64,000 nt of DNA from Centroberyx gerrardi. Its lineage: Eukaryota > Chordata > Actinopteri > Beryciformes > Berycidae. Shown here in pieces: positions 34,157 through 46,881 of this stretch. The notes below the pieces were generated by a model. It ran no database searches. It worked only from the letters and a program-made list of their open reading frames with translations, and was not told where the DNA came from. Position 1 is the first letter of the stretch. Every line of letters starts with the position of its first letter. The translations under genes were made by a program, and so were the position numbers. The stretch lies in NCBI RefSeq assembly GCF_048128805.1, contig NC_136006.1, positions 4,494,679 to 4,558,678 on the forward strand. The letters run 5' to 3'.

Positions 34157-36738
34157 CAGCGGGGGGTTTCTACAGTGAGACTGGTGAGAGAGCAGCGGTG
34201 AGGTCGGCTGGGCAGCAGCTGTGTGTTTGTGTCTGATGAGGATTAGAGCTTGGAAACTTAGGGGATATCCAAAAAAATCCAGTGCCATGCTATTAATCCA
34301 GCGGGCCCGCCCCTCTGCTGTCCGTCTGCTCATCCGCCGCCATGAGCAGCCCTCGGCCAATCACAGGTGGAGGATCACATTTCAGCTTTGGGGAGGTCGG
34401 AGCGGGGTTTGGATTCCAGGCCGTCTGCGGGCCGGCGGGCCGTATCTATCACATCAGTACAAGCTGACCTTCAGAGTTCAGCCTTTCGGGTGGCGAGCGG
34501 CTGAGATTGGACAACAGGGAGAAAGACAAGCTTAGCTCGCGCTCAAGCAATCAGAGATCTGTGCAACATGCCAACTATTTCCCGGAAAAATCCTCGGAAA
34601 AATCCACCCTTAAAGGAAAAATCCACCCTACAACACTTTAATACTGTTAAAATCAGCCATTGGTACCTTGCATTTCTGGGTCCATTTTGGTGTATTTTTT
34701 CTTCTTCATGTAGATAACTGGCCAATCATAGACGATATGACGTCACATTGTGATATGTGCAGTGTAGCTACAATAGAGTTTTTGGAGAAAATGTTTCAGG
34801 ATGTAAAACATCAGCGGTAAACGTCAGGTTTTGGCGTCAGTCCCTCAGAATCAAAGAGCGAGGGCTTCTTCTTTCTAGAGCCGCCATTTTGCACCGAGAG
34901 ACGTTCAACAATCATACAGGGAGAAATCCATCGTAGAAGAGGAGAGAGACCGGTTTCTCCACCACAGGAGCAGGAGAGAGACCAGAATGCAATGTTGTGT
35001 TTTGAGTAAGGGGTGAGACTGGAAAAACTTACTATGCTATTGCTGTCTCTACCCACACTATACTGAATACAACAAGTTCAGGTCCGTTTTCTAGGGGATG
35101 TTGTAAAGCATTCTGGGAAACGAAATCAAGAGGGAAAGTGGGTACTGTGGGAACAAAAAAGTAAATGACAATACTTCATCACAAAATAACTTCTGGAATT
35201 CAACCACAGTCACAGATTGATGATATCTAAAATTGTTAGAGGATCTGAGGGAGGATTTTTCCTTTAAAGTAATAGTCTGTGACATTTTCATATAAATAAA
35301 TGTTTGTTTTGTTGCTCTCTTTCACCAATTGCTCTAACCCAACAGTGATCCAGCCTATATCCAGTTCATAAATCTTCTCCACTGTCTGTTCTAAACAGCC
35401 GGAGTCTGGTAGCTCTTTCCTGGGAAAAATCCTCTGCTGCACAGGAAGTGATGCGTTTTACGTTTCCGGTTTGTTTGGAATAAACAGAAGAAGAAGAACT
35501 GGGTAGTTAGCATGAGCAGTGATAGCCGCCATGGCTGAACAGACAGAGAAAAGAGAAACTCAAACTGCATCAACAGAAAATCCAAGCTCCGCCCACACTG
35601 TTTGATTGACAGGTGATCTGTGGGAAGTGCAGTGCAGAAACACCACAGTGAGGCTGAGGGACAAAGATGGAGACTGAATAAAAACATGGAGCTTGCAGAT
35701 TTACCCCTTTAAATGTTAAAAGCCTGACTGGAGTGCTGTGTCCGACTCCACCTGTTGTGCAGTTGGTCTATCAGGCATGCTGATATATGGGATTGGGTTT
35801 TCTGAGAACATATTGTGTTATATATCGTATCATATATCATCGGATCGCATATCAGTGTCTTGCAGAAATTCTGGACCTCCAGTTTTACCATTTATATTTC
35901 ACTGTTATTGACAACTGACCATTGTTTCTCTCATGACCCTTTGTCAAACCCATTGATGGTGCGTTGTAAAATTTCAAAAGTACATAGGCAGGAATTGGTA
36001 AATTATCCAGTTTTTGCTCAATTTTGCAGACAAGTTTAATTTTTGGGTATAGCACAGCTAACACTTCTTCTTGGTGGAGGAGAGACAGTGCAGCCGCAGT
36101 GCAGAAAAAGTATAAAAACTGAACTTTTTTGTGATTCTTACATCTGTATTCAGATCTGTATCTGTTTCACATGAGAAAATGTAATGTAGTCTGGTGTGGC
36201 ACAGCAGCACTGAATGGTGGCATTTGTAAAGATTTCAGAGGTTTTCCTTAAACATGTTATCAGGACGTCCGGTGTAGAAAAAGCCGCTGCTTCAGAGAAC
36301 AACTTGAAAAACTGAACATCTAAAAGAAACTGTCCCGGTTGTTTTAAAAATGTTTTCTTTGTGATCATGGCATTAAGTTAAAGACATATAATTAAGGTTA
36401 TTCTATGTACATTCTATGTATTTTATGTTCATATTCCTCTTTTTTCTCATTCTTTTAGTCTTAATAATCTGTTTTACTCTTTTATTTTGCATCAACTATT
36501 TTACTGCTTGCAACTCTGGTTTATTTCATTTCCTTTATTATTTTGTTTATTATTATCTGAAGCACTTTGGGCTACAATATCTGCATGAAAAGTGCTATAC
36601 TAATAAAGTTTCTTCTTCTTCTTCTTCCTAATAGTTTTCCATGTTGTCTCCACAGGAGGCGGTAGTGCTGGGAGTGTTCCTCCTCGGTTCCAGAGGGGCC
36701 GAGCTCCGCTGGCTCCCACTGACACCCCCAGACTGTGA
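28995..36738 (+). CDS. popdc2: Popeye domain-containing protein 2
   Basis: Exons: 28995-29491, 32081-32189, 32804-33293 and 36656-36738, in frame, giving 392 residues. If the donor at 33294 is ignored, exon 3 stays open to TAG at 33385, giving 395 residues with another C-terminus. The protein has a short extracellular N-terminus with a glycosylation sequon (Asn5). Three membrane segments follow (about residues 33-115), then the cytoplasmic Popeye domain. The cAMP-binding motifs are DSPEW (186-190) and FQVTLT (201-206). Popeye proteins bind cAMP in striated muscle and heart and modulate TREK-1; POPDC2 loss gives pacemaker and conduction defects. The exon 4 ending RGRAPLAPTDTPRL matches my memory of the human terminus (RGQAPLAPTHTPEL), which supports the four-exon form. 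The linker after residue 275 is Ser/Gly- and Pro-rich and GC-rich. The exon 1 donor is followed by a (GT)n tract. It sits between cox17 and pla1a, as in mammals. Confidence 0.94.
30688..31538. repeat. TIR repeat family J in popdc2 intron 1
   Basis: The left end is TTAAAGGAGAACACCG and the right end CACTGGTGTTATCCTTTAA, a short inverted pair. The 850-bp interior has no long ORF. The element is inferred from the ends only. Confidence 0.4.
34110..34156. repeat. (GT)n microsatellite in popdc2 intron 3
   Basis: About 22 uninterrupted TG units. Confidence 0.9.
34610..35266. repeat. TIR repeat family B, copy 2 (popdc2 intron 3)
   Basis: It begins TTAAAGGAAAAATCCACCCT and ends GGAGGATTTTTCCTTTAA, an inverted pair. 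It shares the 'gcatttctgggtccattttg' block with 6605-6932 (seen here as GCATTTCTGGGTCCATTTTG). It abuts family C directly at its right end. Confidence 0.6.
35267..35712. repeat. Repeat family C, copy 1 (popdc2 intron 3)
   Basis: It begins AGTAATAGTCTGTGACATTT and ends near ACCCCTTTAAATG. In inverse orientation it matches 53652-53876, for example ACAGGAAGTGATGCGTTTTA here against TAAAACGCATCACTTCCTGT there. Confidence 0.6.
36416..36625 (+). mobile_element. LINE-like 3' tail in popdc2 intron 3
   Basis: It ends GAAAAGTGCTATACTAATAA followed by (TTC)n. Together with 'tgaagcactttggg' this is the usual 3' end of fish L2/CR1-type LINEs. No ORF remains. It stops about 30 bp before the acceptor of popdc2 exon 4. 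Confidence 0.45.
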
Positions 36739-37003
36739 GAACCGTCTCTGCTGGAGCAACAGACTGACAAACACTTCTTTTAATTTAATCTGCAGCAGGT
36801 CTTTCCATTAAGAGTCCCACACTGACACATCTACACCTCCGTCTCTCTCTCTCTCACCCCAGGAGGAGACAGAATGACGGTTCCAGACAGTCAGAATGGA
36901 GGAAACAGCAGGCCTGACTGGCTGTGATGTCACTGTCTCCTCCTGCTTCTTTCTCCTAGTTCTCACCTCTCCTCACTTCCTCTTACGTCTGAAACATGAG
37001 GGT

Positions 37004-37360
37004 TAGGGCCGGGCGATATGGTTGAAATCAGTATCACGATATTTATAAGGATTTTTTTCGATATCGATATATATCACGATATGACTCGTGTGCAAAATCA
37101 CACGTTAAATAATCAAATTTATCTTCATCCCACTGAACTGAATGGTAATGTTAGGTGAGATGTCAAACAAAACTGAAATTTTCAAATAATAGGCATTAAA
37201 AAGGCCTCATTTTGTCAGTTTTTAACAATAAAATTAGCTTGTTGTCATCAGCTGCGACAGCAAAATTGTGCGTCACGATATCCCAAAATCACTTTATCAT
37301 CAGAATATTATTCCGCTGAAAGACAATAAACAATAATATTGAATTATCGCCCGGCCCTAA
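37004..37360. mobile_element. hAT-like MITE with GGGCCGGGCGATA ends
   Basis: Left TAGGGCCGGGCGATATGG and right ATTATCGCCCGGCCCTAA are inverted copies. The interior is AT-rich and contains 'cacgatat' motifs. A well-known type of vertebrate MITE, non-coding. Confidence 0.75.
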
Positions 37361-39430
37361 TTAGAGTTACTTGAGAGTCTTCACAACTACATGGAGTATA
37401 CCTTCTTTTTTCTATTTCACTTACAGTTTGATCGATGGGTTTTTGAAGGCACCGATACTTTTAGACGGAAGTCGCCAATTGCTGGTATTTTGTGCTAATG
37501 CTCAATACCTTTAAATTTGACAATTTTTATGCTAAAACATTACAAGGATCCGGCGATACAAGCAGAATTTTCTTCTTCTGAAACAGCATTCAGAGCATCA
37601 TGGGACACTAAAACTCTCCACTGAAACCCAGACTGATGAAATTCTTTTAGTGTCAGCAGCTCTTTAAGGCAGAGGGACCCACCACACCTATTCAATGGTA
37701 GAGAAACTCTGGGATAAATTACTGCCTTTAAATGAAGAATTACTTTAAAATATATTTTGAACAATTGAATAAATGAATAAAATGTGCAAAGAAAGTAAAA
37801 TTTAGGTTAAAAGTCAGGTTTTTCTGTATCTGTGATCAGGAGGAACCTCCATCATAATAGAGGAGGACGACACTGACCGGCCGATATCTGATATTTAATA
37901 AAAGGCCAGTATCAGTCGAACCCTAATTTAAATCATATTTATCCACCACCTTGTAGCACTGAAACACTGAGGAAAGAGGGACAGCACCCCGACCTCCACC
38001 GTGTAACTTACTATTACAACACTGATCTGAAATGTCTGTTTTTATCTCACCCGTACTTGATGTTGGAACTATTATCATATGATTTGGACTCGGACTTCAC
38101 ACGGTTCGATTCAGCGTTAAACTTGACAATGTTTATTTCACGTTTCACTTTTACTCAGCGTTACAAAACTCAAAGAAGGAACTGGATTTCTACACATTCT
38201 CCAGTTCAAAATACCACTCTTATTCTGGATCTTAATTTCTTGAATTGTTTTAAAGAATTTGGTCAGTTCTCACTGTTGTCTACTTGCCCGTATCACTCTA
38301 CAGCACTAATAAATATTATTAGGCTATATGATTATATGATATTATATGAACTGATAGTGGGAGTACAACTACAACTACTACATGGGTGGCTGTGTATGAG
38401 GATTGATACTCAATTCTCAACACTTTCTGACCTGGAAAACATTAAATTCATTTTCCATACTTTTCCAGACTTTCCAGACCTGTGTAGGAACTCTGTTGGT
38501 TCAAGCCTGCTTTTCTCCATTTCACTTTCATGTTTTGTACGGGCGTGTTTATTTTGTTTGTGTAATGTGAATGCATCATGATTTGCCATAATTGAGTGTA
38601 AGCAACTTCTGCCACCTGCTAGGAAGTGAGTTTATCGTTGTGCTGATTTTCAGAGCATGACTCTTAAATTCAGCAGGTGGAGAACCTCTCACTAATGTGT
38701 TGTCCATATACTTGGGATGCCTGTGCACCACATTTTTAGCTAAGTGAGTAAATAATACACACCTGTATACTGTGAATTGTGTGCTTAGTTTTTGTTAATT
38801 TCCAAAAAAAAAGATGGGACTACAATTTAGAAAGCAATGTATTTAAAATGTATTTAATGGGGCCAACATTTCTCCATAAAGCTCATTGTGTGCAGTGACA
38901 ATGCAGTCTTTTTTTCCTATGTGTTTGTCCACTTCCTTCATCATAAGACCACTGTCTGTGAGCTTATGGCCGGCTGATCATACTCAAACCTAATTATATA
39001 GTGGGAAACATTGAGCAAATCCCTCCACCTTGCATCTATTTTCCATTACAGCACACTAGGATTTTTCCAATGTCATGTTTTCCAATTGGTCTTCGTCAGA
39101 TTGCAGCAGCTGTGGAGCTGCAGAGCTACCAGCATGGTAAAAGTTTCTATTCAGTGTTTTCAGTCCAGTATCCAACACACAGCTATTACTGTATGACTTC
39201 CTGACAAGACTTCCAAATATAGACAGAGAAAACCAAACCACAGTTACCGGTTTATTGCTTTGCTTTAACAGACAATCTGAATTTAGTAACATTCAGCACT
39301 GGAATAAAATGTACAGCAATGCTAATATTACATGAGAAAATACAAAAGAAATTCATCCCCTGGAACAGAGTTCATAAGTTAGATTTGACCGTAGGACTGT
39401 AAAGCTGGATCATGGTAAAACAGATGGTCG

Positions 39431-39634
39431 GAGTTTTAGTTCTACAAACATCAGTCCCACCAGGGATTATTGCGGCCAAAAATGCTTGATTTTGCTGCGG
39501 CTTTTCTCAAAAATTGCGATACAATTTGCCAGGTTTTATGTGCTCCTTTTGCAGTAAAATTGCGGGAATTGGGAAAAATTGCAAGCAAAGGAAAAAAAAA
39601 TTTCTCTCTCTCTCTCTCTTACTCACTCACACAC

Positions 39635-39665
<31 letters not shown>

Positions 39666-40449
39666 GAGCCTCCCCCTATTCTCTCCCACTCTCTGTTTAA
39701 GCTATTAACTCTTCCAAGAGCTTGAATTTTGCACTCACCTCGATTCTTGCTGATTTTGTTTTGTTTTGCACGGTCTATGGCAGTAATTTTTGTTGGCAGG
39801 TGAGCTTTGTTCATCTTCCACCTGAATGCGCGCTGCGATGACGTAAGTTACCACGACACCGAATGTGACAATTGGTCCAAATCACAAGCGGTCTGTTGAT
39901 TTGGCCATTTCATGCGGAAAAGTTGCGGCAATTTTGCAAAACTGCAAGCTCTCGCAAATACTGCGGAGATTTCTTGAATTTGCGTTAATTATTGCGATCG
40001 CAAAATCGCAAGTTCCTGGAGGGACTGAAACATTTCTCAGGGGCAGAGCTGCTCTGGAGGCAGAAATAATCTGATTGGTTGAGTTAAACCTCAGGGGGCG
40101 GAGCCAAAGAACCACAGTTTTTCAGAGCGCAAGTTAGCTAACTGACAAACTGGAATGTCAAAATAAGAAATATAAATGCCAATGACTTGTTTTTTCCATT
40201 CATTCATGAGCATGGCATCATGATGTTGAAGATCAGCAGCTAGCTAACTAGCTTACCTAGATAGCTATAGGCTAGTATGGCTAGTTTGAACTTGAAGGTC
40301 AGCTAGCTAACTCGCTAACCTAGATAACTTAGTATGGCTAGATTGTATTTTCTCAATTAGCGCAATGAAAAACTCTGGTTCTTTGGCTCCGCCCACTGAG
40401 TTTTTTTTTTTAGATTATTTCTGCCTCCAGAGCAGCTCAGCTAAAACTA
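39431..40449. mobile_element. TIR repeat family F, copy 1, interrupted by a hAT-like element
   Basis: Left GTTTTAGTTCTACAAACAT resumes after the insertion with TTCTCAGGGGCAGAGCTGCT. The right end AGATTATTTCTGCCTCCAGA is the inverse of TCTGGAGGCAGAAATAATCT near the left. The interior (GGCGGAGCCAAAGAACCACAG and many 'agctagctaac' motifs, each shown only in part) matches the copy at 43078-43628. Confidence 0.65.
39452..40027. mobile_element. hAT-like MITE nested in family F
   Basis: Ends CAGTCCCACCAGG and CCTGGAGGGACTG are inverted copies. AAACAT is duplicated at 39446-39451 and 40028-40033. The interior, rich in 'ttgcgat/atcgcaa', contains a (CT)n-(CA)n stretch. The duplication is six bases rather than the eight typical of hAT, so the family is uncertain. 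Confidence 0.7.
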
Positions 40450-40994
40450 CAATCTGTGGTAAAACAAAGCGTTTGGATGTTTGCTTAAAGCTAGGTGGAG
40501 CTTGTGTATCTGTGTGTGTGAATACTGTATAAAGGCCTGTGTGTGTCTGCTTGTCTGTGTGTTTATGTATAATGGAACGATAAACCCATAACAAAGCTTT
40601 CTTCCTTTCAATCTCTTCTCCTTCAAGCCCAGTAAAGGGAGACAGGTCTGCTCACCATGCTCTCCACCCTGATGCTGATAACAGCTACCAACACCTTTCA
40701 GCACAATGAATCATAAAATCAGAGGCAGTGGTGGAAGTAAGTCTTTTGTGTGTGTGGATGTGCAAGTGTGTGTATGTCTGTGTGTGAGTCTGTGCACATT
40801 CATGTCAGTTTGTGTGTGTGTGTGCATGTATGGTTTTTGGTTCCAGTTGTGTATGAGTGCTGCCCCTTAACCATAGTGAGAAAACTGTAAAGCTGACTCC
40901 TTATGGGCATCCATGGGTAACTTCACCCTGTGTGCTTGTATGTATTCAGGGGGTCGGGTCTTTGTTTCAGTGTCTATTGAGGAGACGTCTTCCC

Positions 40995-43900
40995 TCAGAA
41001 GCCACACACCTGCACAAAGTCATGAGACCACGGAGCTCCTCGTCTGACGTTAATATTGTTCACGCACAGTGGCTTCTCCCGCCTGGAACAGAAACACAGT
41101 GAATTGTACTTTAAATCTGAACCTTTTTTTTTCCAGAGATTATTTTGAATGCAGCTCTGCTTCTTGAGATAATATACAGTGGAGAGAGAGAAGGGTGATT
41201 TGGATGTGTAGGAGGAGACAAGTTCTATCAGTGTCATAGCGATTGCCTTAAAGTCACAATGAAACAGCATTTTGAAAGCATCTTGCTTCATTAATGTGAT
41301 GTATTTTCTGTTGAAACAGGATGTTGGGGCGGGACATAATGCAGGGAGGGATCTTTCAAAAGTCTGAACCAATTGGAGATCAGTTAGGGAGAGAAACTTT
41401 ATGGGAGGGGCATGGTTATGTTTTATTGTTTGGAATTTTTATGTTGACTCCTGGTGCAGCATCAGGTCACCATTAAAGATACACTGTTTTCCAGGAAGTA
41501 AAAGTAAGGGATGTTGATATTAAAATACAATAAAAAAAAAGGGCATTTATTGTTAAATAGGTGCATATTATAGCATGGAAAATTAGCTAACAAGGTAAAA
41601 AAAAAAGGTTATTTTTTCATTTCATTGCAACTTTAAATGTAAAATGTAAGTATGTATTTAAGCCCTTTAAGCCTCCAGGACCTCCCATTGTCTCTCTTTA
41701 TCAACTTCGGACCTACATTTGAGTAACTTAGTCTCACTTTTGGATTCTGCTCATCAGCAGAAGCCTGAACTTCCTCTTCGACACAGTAGAGCTGCTCTTT
41801 ATTTATACTGTGTCTACTGTACTTGTCTGCCAACACTGTAGACAGCAACCACAATGATGAATTGCGTCTCTTGGCCTGCAAGCCGGTCTAATGGTTGTAT
41901 ATTTCACCTCGTTATATGAAGACTCAACAGAAATAGGCCTGGAAGCCAATTTGGTTCCACACCAACAGTTTAAAAAAGCACGCTGTAAATTATTTACAGT
42001 ATACAGGAGGATAAACTCTCTCTTGGGGATAGGTGTGTGTGTGTATGAGAGGGACCGAAATAGCTAATAGGAGTTAGCGTGTGTGCACATACTGTCCAGA
42101 CGGGCCCGTCCATACCTGAGAGAGGGGAACTCGGATAAACAGACAGACTTTATGTGGATGTCTCCCTGTCTGTAGAACCTGGCTCCTGTATTCTTCAGCT
42201 GGATGGAGTGTATCTCACACAGAGCCACCGGGTGAGCCAGCACTCTCCTGTACACCGTAGCATCCGTCTGTCTGCAATACACACACACACACACCGTGCA
42301 TCATATACGTACAATGTCATAAACTCGCAAAAACAGACGGACGCGAACGCAGGCGCACGCACTTTTAGATAATCAACATTCATCACGCTAGACAGTTATC
42401 GCCCTCAGTGCTTCTTACTAAGAATTAATAGACCTGCATACAGTAGACAGACCATTACTCCTGTATTTCCCTTCCACTGTGTTGCTCTCACTCTTTCTGA
42501 CTCAACAAAAAGAAGAGGAACAAAAAAATCCCCATAGCAACACGCTGGAACAGAAACCCTCAAACTTCCCCTCAACTCAAGTGAACCTGAGCGCAGGCAG
42601 TTTTCCTTTCTCTACGTTTCTGCCATAGCACCCTGCACCTGGCCCGGGCTGTACAGTAGAACGTACAGTACCTCTCCTCTCGAAATAGAAGTTGTCCGCT
42701 CACCTTTTCTTGAAAAACAAACAAATAAAAAAAAAAAGGAGTACAGTACTAGTTCTGGGGCGAGGCCGAGCAGCGCAGTCTGTCAACCAGGTACAAGAAT
42801 ACGGTCACACATTTTGCTCAAGTAAAACTTAATTTCCATGTGTGGGTGTTCTTTTACCTTTGGCCAGTGTTAACTTCATTTTTCTAACCTGCCTCTGAGG
42901 TACACTGCACATTTTTGGGGGTGTATATTCTGTGTTTACAGTCTGTAAGGCCGTCAAGTCTTTAATGGAGGTACAACACCTTCCCAGTTCATTCAGGACA
43001 GTCACTCTCTATGGTGGAAAACTCAATGAAAACTCCAGAAAGACTTCACTTCTCGTCTCACATGTCTTTGCAGATGGGAGTTTTAGTTCTACAAACATTT
43101 CTTGGAGTCAGAAATAATCTGATTGGTTGAGTTAAACCTCAGTGGGCGGAGCCAAAGAACCACAGCTTTTCAGAGCGCAAGTTAGCTAACTTGAATGGCA
43201 AAGAAGGAACTCTGGTTAAAATAAGAAATATAAATGCCAATGACTTCTTTATTCATTCATTCATGAGCATGGCATCATGATGTTGGAAGTCAGCAGCTAG
43301 CTAACTAGCTTACCTAGATATCTATAGGGTAGTATGGCTAGTTTGAACTTGGAAGGTCAGCTAGGCTAACTAGCTAACCTATATAACTATTTTTATTATA
43401 TTATGTTATTATTATTATTATTATATATATTAATTAGTATGGGTAGAATGCATTTTTAGTTAGCTTAATCATATTAGCTTTCCTCTCTTACCACTTTTTA
43501 GCTTCACATTGCTTAGCTAGAAACAATGTAATTATTTGGCTCCGCCCCGTGAGGTTTAACTGAACCAATGAGATATCTGCCTCCAGAACAGCTCTGCCTC
43601 CAAGAAATGTTTGTATAAATAAAACTCCAGTCTTCCTCCTTTACTTGCTCCAATAGGCCCTTTTCGCATCGTCATGGTAACAGCTTCCATGCTGACAAAC
43701 CGGCATTACAACTTTCTGTGGCAAGTTTCTTTTTGCGAATTATTGACAAACCAATCCAACAAAAACAACAAAATTGTAATGGTTACTAGCACTAGATACA
43801 TAATGCAACAAATTATAAATTTTGGGCAGGTTATGGAGCGATTCAGTGAAGGCCATAGCTGGCAACAGGATGTTGTAATGCACCGGTTTAAACAGAACGT

Positions 43901-46844
43901 GAAAAGGGCCTATATGCTCTTGTCTTGAAGAAAAAAAACACGTTCTACCTCCTAAGCTCTTCCTTGCTTTCCTATCATACATTGCCATTTTGGGGCTAGA
44001 GGAATATTCTGATACATCTATTCTCACTGTGTTCGACCCTTGCCCTCCTTTAGGTTGCTTGTAGTCTTTGCGATCTGGCAAGTTAAACCTCCACCGCTGC
44101 ACTCATTAGGTAAGCATTTACAGCATCAGCTTAATGCCTGTAATGTAAGTAAATGAGCATACACTATTTTCTGCATCTACAGCTTACAAACCCCCCTGTG
44201 AAGACTGGGATATGATCCCAAAGCTCATTTATTCACTGCAGATCGATCACTCTTAGTCAGTAACCCCATCAGCTTCCTCACTCTAAATGAGAAAGCACAC
44301 ACCACCTAAGTAGACGGGCCCCTAAAAACTGTTTGTTCTATCTTTGTTTGGGGCAAGTTAAATTATTCCCATGGTAGACAAAACTTGACGTTATAGGCCC
44401 TACTTGTGACTTGTGAAAATCTGTATCTGGGTCCATTAATCATTGTGTATGTCTAGAGCAGCTGTCCTGTTTGTCCCCCCATATGTTGCTGTTAGTGGTA
44501 TATGGGTATATGCAGGTATACAGAGTGTTCCCACCTCTTCTTCTGGGGAATACGAGCATAATTACCAACTTATGTTCTCCAATAACTTCTGCACCTCATC
44601 AGAAATACTTTTTGTTGATTTCTCCATTTATAGAAAGCATGGCTAACCGTGTTTACCATGTCTTCTCTCTTTTTGTTATGATTTTAATGAGTGGTCACAA
44701 CACTATCCCAGAAGAATAAGAAGATTGTTATTCTGAAACCATATTTTTCATTCATATCCCGCCATTACCTGAAATCCAGTAGCTCTAAAATATAGCGGAT
44801 CCACTTTAAAAGTGTCAGCATTTTGTTGACCAAAGACTTATGTTACCTTCTAACCTTAGAACGTACCATAGTTTCAGTTTTCTGCCATCGATCACTTATT
44901 TAAAATTGTTGATCTGTCATTTTTCATTTTTGAATGCAACCCTGGTGCAGAAAACATCCTGTAAAAAAATCCTGAGCGCTGTCTCATACTTGCAACTTGC
45001 ATTTTAATAAAAAGACCAAAATGTTGTATGTTTTCTAAGTGCAAGTTAGATATTTGATTTTAGGCATTTAGCTGTTGCCTTATCCAGAGCAGCTTACAGT
45101 CGGTGAGCAGGTTGGGCTTCAGTGTCTCGCTCAGAGACACTTTGAAAGGACACTTGGCAGCTGATGGATACATCGTCTGTTGCTGGGATCGAATCTGGTT
45201 ACAGGACGGTTATAAGAAGGACTATTGCTATGAATCCGTCATCAACAACACTTTTCTACTGTTTCTACTGTTGTAAAGGGGCCTTATTATAGGAATTACA
45301 TTTTCCTCTATTTATGTACATACAGTATATGATCAAAGATGTTTAATGTAGACATTTTTGAAATTTGATTTTGTTTGAGAGGTTACATTTTAAATTACTG
45401 CATTTTTACCTTTATTACATAGTTCAAAGCAGGGAGACAGAGAAGATTGGGATAGAAAGAGAGGGGGATGACGTGTGACAAAGGTCCTGGGCCAGATTCA
45501 AAACCAGGATGTTACGTTTACATGGTATGCTCCTTAGACCACTGAGCCACCAGGATTCTCAGTTATTGCATTTTTAAAAATCCATCCTTTATTACAAGCC
45601 ATTTCAGACTAACTCCAGTAAACGCATCACAACTGGACTTGGTCCTGATTGGCTCCCCTCATGAAACTAGGTGCTAAAATCCTTCCAATTTGGCAAGTTT
45701 GCATACCTTACATACCCTTACATTAATTTGCAAATCATCGTGAAAATCATTATTCTTATCCTGAGCCATAATATTTAAAAACCAAATCATGAAAACTGAA
45801 TAGTAACACAGGACCTGTGGGACCCGTGGGACCCGTGGGACCCGTGGGACCTGTGAGACCTGCGGGACCTGTGGGACCTGTGGGGTGAGCTACCTACAGC
45901 CTGAGCCTCTGGTCTGTGCGCAGGTTCCCGGTCCGCAGCGTCACTTCCACCTCGGCGCTCTTATCCAGAACAGAAACCTCCAGCTGCAGCAGGATGTGAT
46001 GAGCTGAGCCGCCGGCAGAGAGGAGGGAGAGAACCACAGAGGAACATCACTGTTTTTAATAGTACTTTGATGTGTTTCATTCAACCATATAGAAAAACTG
46101 ACACCTCTTCTTACAAGATGATCGCTGGCATGAAAGCAGAACACATGATGGAACATTAATGAAGTAATTAGCTATCTTAACACCTTAACTTAGAAAATAA
46201 CAACATTTTAGAGGATGTAATAATTTATGGTTTTGAAATATTACAAAATGGTACGCATGGATTTGAACATGTAAGAGTCAAATCAAGAGGATAAAGTGAG
46301 AAATACACACAGATAGACGCACTAATCCAATGGATTACACTTAACTGACTAGTGATGCTACCAATTCTTACTGTAATTGCTTACAATTGGTAGATAGAGG
46401 TAAGAGACAACTTTGTGGCCCAAAAAATCACAACAGGCCAACAACAACAACACAAACCAGATAACTAGTTTAGATGGGATGGAAAGTAATTATATAGAAT
46501 ATGAGCTGAACAAAAAGAGGTTTCATTTCTCATATTCAGTGTCTTCATTGGTGCGATAACACAATATAATCAAAGGAGGATGGGATGAAAAGCAGACGAG
46601 GAGTGATACATGTGGAGAGGACCGATAGGCAGGTAGACATTTTAATCACAGGCCTTGCTATGAATTCTGGGAGCTCTTGACCAGGTGGGAAACCCAGCCA
46701 CATAAAATATAGTGCCACAGTAAAAATCCTATTAATCCAAACTTTTTATAAAACCTCTCTACCTAAAGGCTGTTTCCTTCCACTTACAGGAACTCTGATT
46801 TTGAAACAGGACCTCTCTCTCTCTCTCTCTCCCTCTCTCTCTCT

Positions 46845-46881
<37 letters not shown>

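Larger units (their letters stand above)
36739..40994. other. Intergenic between popdc2 and pla1a (3' ends convergent)
   Basis: No supported gene. A 174-codon open frame at 38057-38581 has no recognisable domain or splice context. The stretch holds an hAT MITE (37004-37360) and a transposon nest (39431-40449), with short microsatellites around 39600-39665. Confidence 0.45.

Noticed and set aside
38057-38581. 174-codon + strand ORF between popdc2 and pla1a
   Set aside because: AT-rich, no recognisable domain, no splice or leader context; consistent with chance.
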